Assembly: GCA_023544495.1 (NCBI GenBank)
Contig: JAMJFV010000030.1
Location: 1 to 15,961, forward strand
Direction of reading: 5' to 3'
Length of the DNA stretch: 15,961 bases
Source: ANME-2 cluster archaeon
GTDB lineage: Archaea; Halobacteriota; Methanosarcinia; Methanosarcinales; Methanocomedenaceae
Shown: piece by piece, positions 1-7,413 of the stretch
Layout of the letters: the number at the start of each line of letters is the position of its first letter
Numbering within the stretch: position 1 is the stretch's first letter
Notes under the pieces: model-generated
What the model saw: the letters and a program-made list of their open reading frames with translations, nothing else
Database searches by the model: none
Told to the model about the DNA's origin: nothing
Program-made: the position numbers and the translations under genes

Positions 1-2123
1 CAATTGACAGGCTTCAACAGCAGGTAATGACCATACCGGGAGTGGTGGGGACTGCCAGTGCGGCCATGGTTATCAAGGATGCGAATTACCAGATGACCGG
101 GCAGCACATACTCCCTCACAGCCAGGTGGAAATTGAATCCATCATTGCAAGCCGGTCATCCGATATCGGTATGCTCATCCCTGACAAAACCCACACCATA
201 ATCTGGGTGGAAATGGCAGGCGACTCCACAGACAATGAAATGATAGAAATACTGCGCGAGACCGAGATAGCGGTTGCCCAATCCAATTTCCCGCCATCCT
301 ATGGTGTCATCGTGACCGGAGACCCTGCATTCATGATCGCCATGAACAATGAGATGACCACAAGCATGATCCCCCTGCTCATGATATCTGCAGTACTTAT
401 GATCATTGCGCTCTACCTGGTGTTCAGGCATGTCCGCTGGAAACTCCTCCCTCTTCCCATCGTTCTCCTTGGTATTATCTTCACTTTCGGAGCAATGGGA
501 TACCTGCGAATTCCTCTCAGCATGGTATCCATGTCCGCATTTCCGATACTTATCGGACTTGGTATAGATTACGCCATCCAGTTCCACAACCGGATAGAAG
601 AAGAACTCGATAAAGGCGAGGATGAAGCACAGGGCGTCATAGAGACCATCAAACACACCGGACCGGCCGTGCTTATTGCTCTGACAATTACAGCTCTCGG
701 TTTCTTTTCACTGTTCACCTCTTCTGTCCCCATGATACAAGATTTCGGAAAACTCCTTCTTATCGGTATAATCATGTGCTTTTTGTCGTCACTGTTTGTG
801 GGAGTAACTGTCATATACGGACTTGACAGGTTAATAAAAAAGAAAAATACTAACAATAAAAATAACCATCGCAAGGGAAACAATAATGCCATCAAACAGA
901 AAACCGATCCATCAATTGCAGGTATTGACCCTCATGCCAGCATGATAGAGCTTTTCCTGAAAAAGATTACCACACTTTCAGTTAATCATCCCGTATTTGT
1001 ACTCGGGATTGCCGGACTGCTCTGTGTTTCCGGTCTTTATGTCGATTCTTTCGTTCCCATCCAGACCGACGTAAAAACCTTTGTGCCCCAGGATATGCCC
1101 GCTCTCGTTGACCTGAACCATCTTGGCGATATCATAGGAGGGACCGATGCCCTGAACATTATAATAAAGGTGGATGATTCCGCAGATCCCGAAGTGCTCA
1201 GGTGGATGGATGAATTCGGCACCCATGAAGTTGAGAGAAGGGCGCGTATATACGATGCATCAAGCATTGTACCCATAGTAAAATCAATGAACGGGGGTAG
1301 TATACCTGATAACAGTGCCGACATCGAACGATTATACCAGCAAATACCGTCAATGCAAAAGGACCGGTACATCCATGGTAAGAATATCCTGTTGCTGGAT
1401 CTGGGCATAGGCAATGCCATCGGCGATATCGGTTTAAAAGGTGTAAATGAATTAACAGGAATCGTACAGGATGATATTGCATGGATGTCCCCGCCGCCAG
1501 GGGTGGAGGTAACAATAACAGGGAATTCTGTAGTGTTCACCACCGTGATATGGTCGCTCACCTCAGGCCGTGTAGCCATGACCCTTACCGGGCTCATACT
1601 GGTGTTTTTAGGCTTACTTGCAATATACCGGGACTGGCTCAAAGCCCTCACCCCTGTCATAACCATGTTTATGGTAATTGGATGGGCAGGCGGTATCATG
1701 TATGTTACAGGTATAGATTATACGCCAATGACCGCCACCCTGGGAGCGCTAATACTGGGGGTTGGTTCTGAATATGCCGTCCTGATGATGGAGAGGTATT
1801 ATGAAGAACGCGATAAGGGCATGAACCCGGTCGAAGCTATGCAGGCTGCAAGTTCCAAAATAGGGAAGGCCATTGTCGCATCCGGGCTCACCACCATCTT
1901 TGGTTTTTCTGCACTTATGGCATCGCCATTTTCCATGAACCGCAATTTTGGTCTTGTGACAGTAATGGACGTGACACTGGCACTGCTGGCAACATTTATT
2001 GTTTTCCCCACCATTATCGTGAAGCTGGATGAGTGGCGGGAGAGGAGAGGGGCGCTTCATGCAGAGAGTACCGGATACAGGGAAAGGTTTATCGTTAATT
2101 CACCGGATGTGGATGCCCAATGA
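1..2123 (+). CDS. RND/MMPL-family exporter (HAE3-type), 5'-truncated by the window edge
   Basis: Polytopic RND-superfamily permease of the archaeal hydrophobe/amphiphile efflux-3 type. By family it exports hydrophobic compounds or lipids across the cytoplasmic membrane using the ion gradient; the substrate is unknown. The frame is open from nt 3 through the first ATG at 27 (upstream codons read IDRLQQQV), so that ATG is internal and the gene starts outside the window. What is visible is the end of the first extracellular porter domain, TM2-6 with the proton-relay-like motif GLGIDYAIQF (about nt 556-585), a Lys/Asn-rich cytoplasmic linker (about nt 826-910), TM7, the second extracellular domain, and TM8-12. 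The matching second-half motif reads GVGSEYAVLM (about nt 1757-1786), with Glu where the first half has Asp; I believe this is common in archaeal members. TM1 and part of porter domain 1 are missing. The stop overlaps the next start (ATGA), implying translational coupling. Confidence 0.88.
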   Translation, partial: IDRLQQQVMTIPGVVGTASAAMVIKDANYQMTGQHILPHSQVEIESIIASRSSDIGMLIPDKTHTIIWVEMAGDSTDNEMIEILRETEIAVAQSNFPPSYGVIVTGDPAFMIAMNNEMTTSMIPLLMISAVLMIIALYLVFRHVRWKLLPLPIVLLGIIFTFGAMGYLRIPLSMVSMSAFPILIGLGIDYAIQFHNRIEEELDKGEDEAQGVIETIKHTGPAVLIALTITALGFFSLFTSSVPMIQDFGKLLLIGIIMCFLSSLFVGVTVIYGLDRLIKKKNTNNKNNHRKGNNNAIKQKTDPSIAGIDPHASMIELFLKKITTLSVNHPVFVLGIAGLLCVSGLYVDSFVPIQTDVKTFVPQDMPALVDLNHLGDIIGGTDALNIIIKVDDSADPEVLRWMDEFGTHEVERRARIYDASSIVPIVKSMNGGSIPDNSADIERLYQQIPSMQKDRYIHGKNILLLDLGIGNAIGDIGLKGVNELTGIVQDDIAWMSPPPGVEVTITGNSVVFTTVIWSLTSGRVAMTLTGLILVFLGLLAIYRDWLKALTPVITMFMVIGWAGGIMYVTGIDYTPMTATLGALILGVGSEYAVLMMERYYEERDKGMNPVEAMQAASSKIGKAIVASGLTTIFGFSALMASPFSMNRNFGLVTVMDVTLALLATFIVFPTIIVKLDEWRERRGALHAESTGYRERFIVNSPDVDAQ

Positions 2124-3235
2124 CTGGAGCAGATGATCGTGCAGATATAAGGGGAAGGGTATTCGTATTAGCATGTATGGCAGTAATTATCCTGTCTGTG
2201 CCAGGATCCACCATGGTACCGGCTCATGCGGATACAGATAATACAGACCTGTTGCTCCCCAATTATATATTTTCCACGAACTATTATGATAGCTTTGGCA
2301 CCCCCGACCTATATGCCTCGCTGCTGGGTGATCCTGAATTTAAGCGGGGTGAGACCGTACTCCTGAATATCAACCTTGTGAACAAAGGCGCGATATACGG
2401 TTTCAAATACGACACCAGCGTGGGAACAAACAAAGGTGACCATTCACTCTCCCTGAAAGAACTGCAATATGAAACGCGCCGCACTACAGCGGTAGGAATA
2501 GAGGCAGAACTGATATCAGGTACAGCATTCATAAAAGTAGAACCTGATAAGAACATCCAGACAATGGAATCCCTTTTTCCGGGGGAAATTCCCGAACACC
2601 CTCTCACATTTACCATCACGATATCAAAGAATGCACCTGACGGTGTTTATTACCTGCAGCTTCCCGTATCATACCAGTACCAGAGCCAGGTACGCATGAC
2701 CACGAACAACGTGGTGCGCCTGGGCCTTACTGGTATAGACCACATTTCCCGGTACACCAGTGCCAGCAAGACCCTGTTCATCCCCATTTATGTAAAAGCA
2801 TCTCCACGGTTCGAAGTGACAGATGTTTCAGGTAACCTTGTAGCTGGTGAAAAACAATCTATTAACGTCACATACAGGAACACCGGCGAGGTCGCAGCTA
2901 CGGATGCGGTGGTCCGGATGGTTGTGATGCGCCCGCTCAATATCGACCGGTCGGTAGTGCGGCTGGGGACTATTGAGCCCGGAGAGAAACAGACTGCACG
3001 TTTCAATATTGCTGCTGATTCCAGTGCCGTAATTAAAATCTACGGTATTGACAGTGAAATAAAGTATTATGATGAACAGGACGAGATTACCTTATCCGAA
3101 AACCTGAAAGTGAGTGTACCTCTTAACAAAGCCAGGGAAAAGATCGGAGTTTTCATGATTTCAGTATTTGGAGTTATAGTTTTAGTCCTCTATCTTATCG
3201 TGAATGTTGTACGGAATCTTAAGAAATATGATTAA
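2120..3235 (+). CDS. COG1361-type secreted, C-terminally membrane-anchored protein (copy 1)
   Basis: Predicted surface protein of 371 residues. It has an N-terminal signal/anchor segment (about residues 13-36, ending in Ala-His-Ala), two extracellular beta-sandwich modules, and a C-terminal membrane helix (about 342-364) followed by the short basic tail RNLKKYD. The first module starts around GDPEFKRGETVLLNINLVNKG (70-90). The second (about 231-336) resembles CARDB/NEW-type domains and holds SGNLVAGE and YGIDSEIKY, motifs I associate with COG1361 'S-layer-like' proteins. No catalytic motif is visible. The start codon lies in an ATGA overlap with the RND exporter stop, so the two proteins are probably made together and may form a complex, with this one supplying the outward-facing part. 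That role is inference. It shares its whole layout with the next gene, so the pair is a tandem duplication. Confidence 0.85.
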   Translation: MTGADDRADIRGRVFVLACMAVIILSVPGSTMVPAHADTDNTDLLLPNYIFSTNYYDSFGTPDLYASLLGDPEFKRGETVLLNINLVNKGAIYGFKYDTSVGTNKGDHSLSLKELQYETRRTTAVGIEAELISGTAFIKVEPDKNIQTMESLFPGEIPEHPLTFTITISKNAPDGVYYLQLPVSYQYQSQVRMTTNNVVRLGLTGIDHISRYTSASKTLFIPIYVKASPRFEVTDVSGNLVAGEKQSINVTYRNTGEVAATDAVVRMVVMRPLNIDRSVVRLGTIEPGEKQTARFNIAADSSAVIKIYGIDSEIKYYDEQDEITLSENLKVSVPLNKAREKIGVFMISVFGVIVLVLYLIVNVVRNLKKYD

Positions 3236-3267
3236 TTCGAGTAATTAAAGAAATAAGAGGGACAGGA

Positions 3268-4335
3268 ATGGATCATTACAAATATGTTCAGATAATTTTG
3301 TTTGCCGTTGCATCAATCCTGATTTTGACTTTGCCTGCACATGCGGCATTCCCGGAATATTTTGATGTGGGCAAGAACTACTATACCGTGTACGGTGGGC
3401 CAAATGTCAGTGCATCTCTTCTGGGAGATGGGGAATTTTACCGGGGAGATACAGTAACATTAAATATAGATCTCATGAACCGGGGACTGATCACCGGTTT
3501 TAAGTCTGAACAGAGTATCGATCCTGCAGTAAAGCTGGAGCAAAAACTGCAGCAGACCGAGATGAACTATGAAGCGCAAAAGACAACAGCCATAGGGATC
3601 GTGGCCACTCTTGTTTCTTTTGACCCTGCCATCAGGATCAAGACCGGTTCCCAGGAAGCTGGTTCGCTGGTTTCGGGCCAGCAGACTGAAAATCCTGTGC
3701 AGTTCACCATAGAGATAGCTAAAAACGCCCCCGCCGGTGTGCATCCGCTTATGTTGAACCTGTTATACGGGTACCAGGAAAATGTCCAGATAAACGGGGA
3801 GGATGAGACCGATCTTGGTGTGACCGACCTTGAAGTGGGATTGTGGTATGAGATAAACAGCCAGAATTTGACTATTCCGGTTATAGTCAAGGATGAAGCT
3901 GATTTTGAGGTTGTGGAAATCAGCGGTAACCTGGTAGCAGGTGAAGAAAGTCTGCTCTCTGTCACGTACAGGAATGTGGGTGAACTGCCGGTAACTGATG
4001 CGACGGTTAGGATCAGTGTATCCGACCCGTTCAGCACCACGGATGACCAGGCATATATAGGTTCATTGCCACCGGGCGAGAGTGCTATTGCACAATTTAA
4101 CATTAAGGTGGATGAAACGGCTACGACCAAGAGATATGGTATAAACAGTGAGATCAAGTACGAGGATGTGGACGGTCACGACAGGATATCAGATAATATA
4201 AAGATACAGGTAGAAACTCTCCCGGCCGTATCTACAACTGAAAAATTCAGGAACGTGCTCTGGATAGGGGTTGTAGTTGTACTTTTAGTAGTGTTCGGTC
4301 TGGGTGTGCGCTCGTACAGGAATACGCAAAAATAG
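3268..4335 (+). CDS. COG1361-type secreted, C-terminally membrane-anchored protein (copy 2)
   Basis: A 355-residue paralogue of the preceding gene. Signal peptide at about 1-26 (cleavage plausible after AHA), N-terminal beta module with LLGDGEFYRGDTVTLNIDLM (51-70), CARDB-like module at about 213-316 with SGNLVAGE and YGINSEIKY, C-terminal helix at about 329-347, and basic tail RSYRNTQK. It differs from copy 1 by a polar, Gln/Glu-rich stretch at about 85-103. The gap to copy 1 is 32 bp and contains a purine-rich ribosome site (GAGGGA at 3257-3262), with no convincing promoter, so it probably belongs to the same transcript. Function is unknown; by context it is a second extracellular partner of the RND exporter or a receptor for another ligand. 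Recognition as COG1361-like is good, the role is inferred. Confidence 0.85.
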   Translation: MDHYKYVQIILFAVASILILTLPAHAAFPEYFDVGKNYYTVYGGPNVSASLLGDGEFYRGDTVTLNIDLMNRGLITGFKSEQSIDPAVKLEQKLQQTEMNYEAQKTTAIGIVATLVSFDPAIRIKTGSQEAGSLVSGQQTENPVQFTIEIAKNAPAGVHPLMLNLLYGYQENVQINGEDETDLGVTDLEVGLWYEINSQNLTIPVIVKDEADFEVVEISGNLVAGEESLLSVTYRNVGELPVTDATVRISVSDPFSTTDDQAYIGSLPPGESAIAQFNIKVDETATTKRYGINSEIKYEDVDGHDRISDNIKIQVETLPAVSTTEKFRNVLWIGVVVVLLVVFGLGVRSYRNTQK

Positions 4336-4483
4336 GGAAAAAATCGGGAGCCCAGACGTTACAGGAACAGGTCTTTCTCCCGGATTCCACCTTTCCTATC
4401 TGTACCCCTCCCTGTGTCTCCTCTTCCCTTTGTACCTCTGTGTCTCCTATCTCCAATAAATCCCTGTCCCCTTTGTTCCTTCC
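4336..4483. repeat. Pyrimidine-rich convergent gap with degenerate direct repeat
   Basis: This 148-bp gap between two converging genes is strongly pyrimidine-rich on the plus strand from about 4371 on. It holds an 11-bp perfect direct repeat, CTGTGTCTCCT, at 4412-4422 and 4438-4448. The repeat sits in a longer imperfect unit beginning TGTACC (4401-4422 and 4431-4448, differing by a 4-nt indel). A weak inverted repeat, CGGGAG (4345-4350) and CTCCCG (4377-4382), lies just after the plus-strand stop. T-rich tracts such as CCTTATTTCTT may serve as archaeal terminators for the plus operon. No credible gene is present. Confidence 0.6.
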
Positions 4484-5764
4484 TTATTTCTTACCCAATA
4501 CATCCCGCATGAGTTTAATGGAGCATAGCTCACCGCACATGCTGCAGGTTTCCACGTCCCTGCACCGTGAGTGTATTGCCATGGCTCGCTCCGGGTCAAT
4601 GGCCTGCTTAAACTGTCCATCCCAGTCAAGGTTACGCCGCACCCTGGCCATTTCATTATCCTGTGCCTGTGCACGTTGACGCTGTCCTGCTTTCACCAGG
4701 TCAATGGCATGGGCGGCGATCTTCGTTACCACTGCTCCGTCCCTGATATCATCCACACTGGGTAATGCCAGGTGTTCCGCTGGCGTGGTCATGCACAAAT
4801 AATCAGCGCCTGCCATTCCTGCCACTGCACCGCCAATGGCGGCTGTGATATGGTCGTAACCGGGAGCCAGGTCAGTGACCAGCGGGCCCAGCAGGTACAG
4901 CGGTGCACTGTCGCAGATGTTCTTGATGGAGCGTACAGCTGGTTCGATCTGGTCCAGTGGCATGTGGCCTGGTCCTTCCACCATTGCCTGTACCCCCACA
5001 TCCCTTGACCGTTGTACCAGTTCACCCAGGGTGATGACCTCTTCGAACATGCAACGGTCAGAAGCATCGGCAGTACACCCGGGCCGCATGCCATCTCCCA
5101 GGCTCAGAGTAACATCGTATTCCTTCACAATTTCCAGTAAATAGTCGAACTCGGCATAATAGGGATTCTCGCGGCCATGGTGCAGCATCCATGCCGCCAT
5201 GAACGAACCGCCCCGGCTGACAATATCCAGTATCCTGCCCTCTGCCCTCAAATGCTCAACAGCCTTTGTGGTAACACCGGCATGTACAGTGACGAAATCC
5301 ACACCATCTTCAACGTGTCTGCGTAATGCATTGAACATATCGTCCGTGTTCATATCCAGCACAGATGAGTATGCGCTTGCTGCCTGGTATATAGGGACGG
5401 TGCCAATGGGAGCTTCGATCTCTTTTAGCAACCGCCGTCTCACATTATCAATATCGTCTCCTGTGGACAGGTCCATGACCGTATCAGCACCATATTGCAT
5501 TGCAATCCTGGCTTTATTCACCTCTTCTTCTACGTCAGCATGTGCCTGTGAAGTACCGACATTGGCATTGACCTTTGTTGACATACATTCACCTACTGCC
5601 ATTGGCGTGATGTGTTCACGCGCTACATTTCCGGGAATTACTACCCGGCCCTGTGCGATAAGCCTGACAATTCTTTCCGGTCCCAGCCCTTCAGCAACAG
5701 CAGCGGTCTTGAATGCAGGAATACTTCGCCCCTGTCTGGCATATTCCATTATTGTATTGGACAT
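4484..5764 (-). CDS. thiC: Phosphomethylpyrimidine synthase (thiamine biosynthesis)
   Basis: Radical SAM enzyme that rearranges aminoimidazole ribotide to hydroxymethylpyrimidine phosphate for thiamine synthesis. At 426 residues it matches the short archaeal/clostridial form, lacking the N-terminal extension of the proteobacterial enzyme. Visible signatures are VTVHAGVT (158-165), SRGGSFMAAW (183-192), LSLGDGMRPG (220-229), VEGPGHMPLD (262-271), LGPLVTDLAPGYDH (292-305), TPAEHLALP (327-335), and a C-terminal Fe-S motif with Cys407, Cys410 and Cys414. As read, the cysteine spacing is CX2CX3C rather than the CX2CX4C of bacterial ThiC. The ATG start is supported by the N-terminal sequence (MSNTIMEYAR), typical of the short family. 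It is transcribed divergently from the DHH phosphoesterase; no other thiamine gene is in the window. Confidence 0.96.
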   Translation of the reverse strand: MSNTIMEYARQGRSIPAFKTAAVAEGLGPERIVRLIAQGRVVIPGNVAREHITPMAVGECMSTKVNANVGTSQAHADVEEEVNKARIAMQYGADTVMDLSTGDDIDNVRRRLLKEIEAPIGTVPIYQAASAYSSVLDMNTDDMFNALRRHVEDGVDFVTVHAGVTTKAVEHLRAEGRILDIVSRGGSFMAAWMLHHGRENPYYAEFDYLLEIVKEYDVTLSLGDGMRPGCTADASDRCMFEEVITLGELVQRSRDVGVQAMVEGPGHMPLDQIEPAVRSIKNICDSAPLYLLGPLVTDLAPGYDHITAAIGGAVAGMAGADYLCMTTPAEHLALPSVDDIRDGAVVTKIAAHAIDLVKAGQRQRAQAQDNEMARVRRNLDWDGQFKQAIDPERAMAIHSRCRDVETCSMCGELCSIKLMRDVLGKK

Positions 5765-5789
5765 AATTATGGCTTATACCCCTCTGCTT

Positions 5790-5810
5790 CAGGATAAAAG
5801 TTTGGTAAAC
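5790..5810 (-). promoter_or_regulatory. Candidate thiC promoter with small palindrome
   Basis: Reading the minus strand, CTTTTATCC (5800-5792) is a TATA-like element about 30 nt upstream of the thiC ATG, which would give a very short leader. It adjoins a small palindrome, GTTTGGTAAAC (5800-5810 on plus), that could be an operator. A purine-rich AGAGGGG lies about 14 nt before the ATG, farther than ideal. No TPP-riboswitch core was recognised. Weak evidence from one sequence. Confidence 0.3.
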
Positions 5811-5824
5811 GAAACGGTTAAGTT

Positions 5825-5834
5825 AATCTTTATG
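5825..5834 (+). promoter_or_regulatory. Candidate TATA element for the DHH phosphoesterase
   Basis: TAATCTTTAT-like A/T-rich element preceded by an A-rich stretch. It would place transcription start near 5856, just before the strong ribosome site at 5864. The spacing fits, but the element is not a perfect archaeal TATA box. Confidence 0.25.
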
Positions 5835-5863
5835 AAGCAATAAATTAAGTAGTCAAGATTATT

Positions 5864-5869
5864 GGAGGT
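5864..5869 (+). promoter_or_regulatory. Strong Shine-Dalgarno that questions the annotated start
   Basis: GGAGGT, a full match to the archaeal ribosome-binding consensus. The first in-frame ATG is at 5909, about 40 nt downstream, which is too far. With the usual 6-nt spacing the site faces an in-frame ATC at 5876, giving 11 extra codons (IEDELNQDILD). An out-of-frame ATG at 5883 opens only a two-codon ORF. Either AUC is the start, or an ATG was mutated or misread. Confidence 0.6.
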
Positions 5870-5908
5870 CTTTTCATCGAAGATGAATTAAATCAGGATA
5901 TCCTTGAT

Positions 5909-7375
5909 ATGGAGGATGTCATTAAAGAAGTAAAATCAAAACAATTATATGCAATTCTGGGCAGCGGCGGTATGGGAGTTGCTGTGGCGAAAGAATTGGA
6001 AGGAAAGAATATAAGTGTAATATTTGTTGAGAAGGATGCCAGTAAGGCTGAGACGTTGAAAGATCAGGGTTACGATGTAGAAATTGGCGACATCAGCGAT
6101 TATGAGACCATCGTTGCTCTTGACGTGTTGAATATCGATATAGCGTTCATTTTGAGTTCGAATAGTGAGGCGAACTTCAAGGCTCTGACACACCTGAAAA
6201 AATTAAAACCAGACATCTATACGATATCCAGGGTCAATGACCAGAACAGTAAAGACCGTATGGAGGCAGCAGGCGTGGATTTAGCAGTAATGCCTGCAAG
6301 AGCGGCCGCCCAGGTTCTGGTACAGGCAGTGGAACGGGCATCTATTCTGAAGAAAGCTCATGAACTCCAGAGGGTCATTAAAAAAATAGGGAAAGGTAAA
6401 CTGGCCATAATAGTACACAACAATCCGGACCCGGATGCCATATCCGGTGCAATGGCCCTGAAAGAGATCGCCAGGACCGTTGGCGTGGATTCAACGATCA
6501 TATACAACGGTTTGATAGGCCACCAGGAGAACAAGGCGTTTTTAAACCTGCTGGATATTGAGATTGTACGGATGGACGAATTTGATCCGTCCAAGTTCTC
6601 AAGTATTGCAATGTTAGAAAGTGCTATTCCCGGTGTGAATAACCTTTTGTCACCGGATACCCATGTTAACATAATCATAGACCATCATCCTGTGACCACA
6701 ACCGAAGTAAAGGCTGATTTCATTGACATCCAGCCTGAGATCGGGGCCAGTGCTACCATAATGACCACTTATATAAAAGAGCTGGGTCTGAAGGTCAACA
6801 GTGACCTTGCAACAGCCCTGCTCTATGGTATCAGAGTGGATACTCATGAATTCAAGAAAAATGCCACCCAGTCTGACCTGAACGCAGCAGCTTTCCTGTA
6901 TCCGCTGGTGGACCATGAGATATTGAGCCAGATAGAGACGCCATCCATGTCTACTGAGACCCTTGATATAATGGGGTATGCTATCAAGAACAGGCAGGTG
7001 AACGGCAGTTACCTGATATCCAATGTGGGGACTGTCAGGGACCGCGATGCTCTGCCCCAGGCGGCGGATTACCTGCTGAACCTTGAAGGTGTGACCACAA
7101 CGATCATATTCGGACTTACCGAGGACACGATACATATATCCGGCAGGACAAAAGACGTGAGGGTCAATGTAGGGGAAATTATGCGTGAAGCTTTCGGTGA
7201 GGAATATGGTGGCGGGCATGCCACATCTGCCGGTGCCCAGATACCGTTGGGTGTTTTTAGCGGTACAAAGGATAAACACACTCTTATGAAACTTGTTGAC
7301 GAAGCAGTAGTAAAAAAACTATTTGAAGTTATTGGTATGGAAATGGAAGAAAAAGAAACCGAAAAGGAAGAATGA
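5909..7375 (+). CDS. TrkA-N/DHH/DHHA1 domain phosphoesterase
   Basis: Cytoplasmic protein of 488 residues from the first ATG, combining a Rossmann-type TrkA-N nucleotide-binding domain (about 11-125, with GSGGMG at 18-23) with a DHH-family phosphoesterase. DHH motifs are HNNPDPDA (170-177; ligands His170, Asp174, Asp176), IDHHP (257-261) and DTHEF (311-315). The C-terminal DHHA1 domain carries GGGH at 434-437. Relatives such as NrnA and GdpP hydrolyse nanoRNA, pAp or cyclic dinucleotides with Mn2+; the substrate of the archaeal TrkA-N fusion is not established, and regulation by a bound nucleotide is inferred. Motif II, usually an Asp, reads MLES with Glu237. The C-terminus is Lys/Glu-rich. 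The true start may be an ATC at 5876 facing a strong ribosome site. Confidence 0.92.
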   Translation: MEDVIKEVKSKQLYAILGSGGMGVAVAKELEGKNISVIFVEKDASKAETLKDQGYDVEIGDISDYETIVALDVLNIDIAFILSSNSEANFKALTHLKKLKPDIYTISRVNDQNSKDRMEAAGVDLAVMPARAAAQVLVQAVERASILKKAHELQRVIKKIGKGKLAIIVHNNPDPDAISGAMALKEIARTVGVDSTIIYNGLIGHQENKAFLNLLDIEIVRMDEFDPSKFSSIAMLESAIPGVNNLLSPDTHVNIIIDHHPVTTTEVKADFIDIQPEIGASATIMTTYIKELGLKVNSDLATALLYGIRVDTHEFKKNATQSDLNAAAFLYPLVDHEILSQIETPSMSTETLDIMGYAIKNRQVNGSYLISNVGTVRDRDALPQAADYLLNLEGVTTTIIFGLTEDTIHISGRTKDVRVNVGEIMREAFGEEYGGGHATSAGAQIPLGVFSGTKDKHTLMKLVDEAVVKKLFEVIGMEMEEKETEKEE

Positions 7376-7386
7376 ATCCATTCTTC
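7367..7386. terminator. Stem-loop between convergent genes
   Basis: Perfect 8-bp inverted repeat, GAAGAATG (7367-7374) and CATTCTTC (7379-7386), with a 4-nt loop. It overlaps the stop codon of the DHH gene and lies 27 bp beyond the stop of the S-layer gene. Read from the minus side it is followed by a pyrimidine-rich tract (complement of the Lys/Glu-rich tail codons); read from the plus side by CCCCCGTATTTTG. A shared terminator is plausible, though archaeal termination does not need a hairpin. Confidence 0.45.
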
Positions 7387-7413
7387 CCCCGTATTTTGTT
7401 CATCCCTTACATG

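Noticed and set aside
27..29. ATG at 27 as the true start of the RND exporter
   Set aside because: The frame is open upstream to the window edge, and the protein from this ATG would lack TM1 and part of the first porter domain.
156..656. A 166-residue antisense reading frame inside the RND gene
   Set aside because: Cys/His-rich shadow of a well-supported gene; no family features and no ribosome site.
4345..4382. Inverted repeat CGGGAG/CTCCCG as a terminator of the plus operon
   Set aside because: Only 6 bp with a 26-nt loop; mentioned within the gap but too weak to call as a feature.
4247..4456. Small minus-strand ORF of 69 codons across the convergent gap
   Set aside because: It is the purine-rich strand of the repeat tract and overlaps the surface-protein gene; composition alone explains the open frame.
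4440..5843. Several plus-strand ORFs, up to 214 codons, opposite thiC
   Set aside because: ThiC motifs on the minus strand are unambiguous; the plus-strand frames are Ser/Thr/Pro-rich shadows with no recognisable domain.
5765..5908. TPP riboswitch in the thiC leader
   Set aside because: No CTGAGA-type thi-box core or matching stems were seen, and the leader appears very short.
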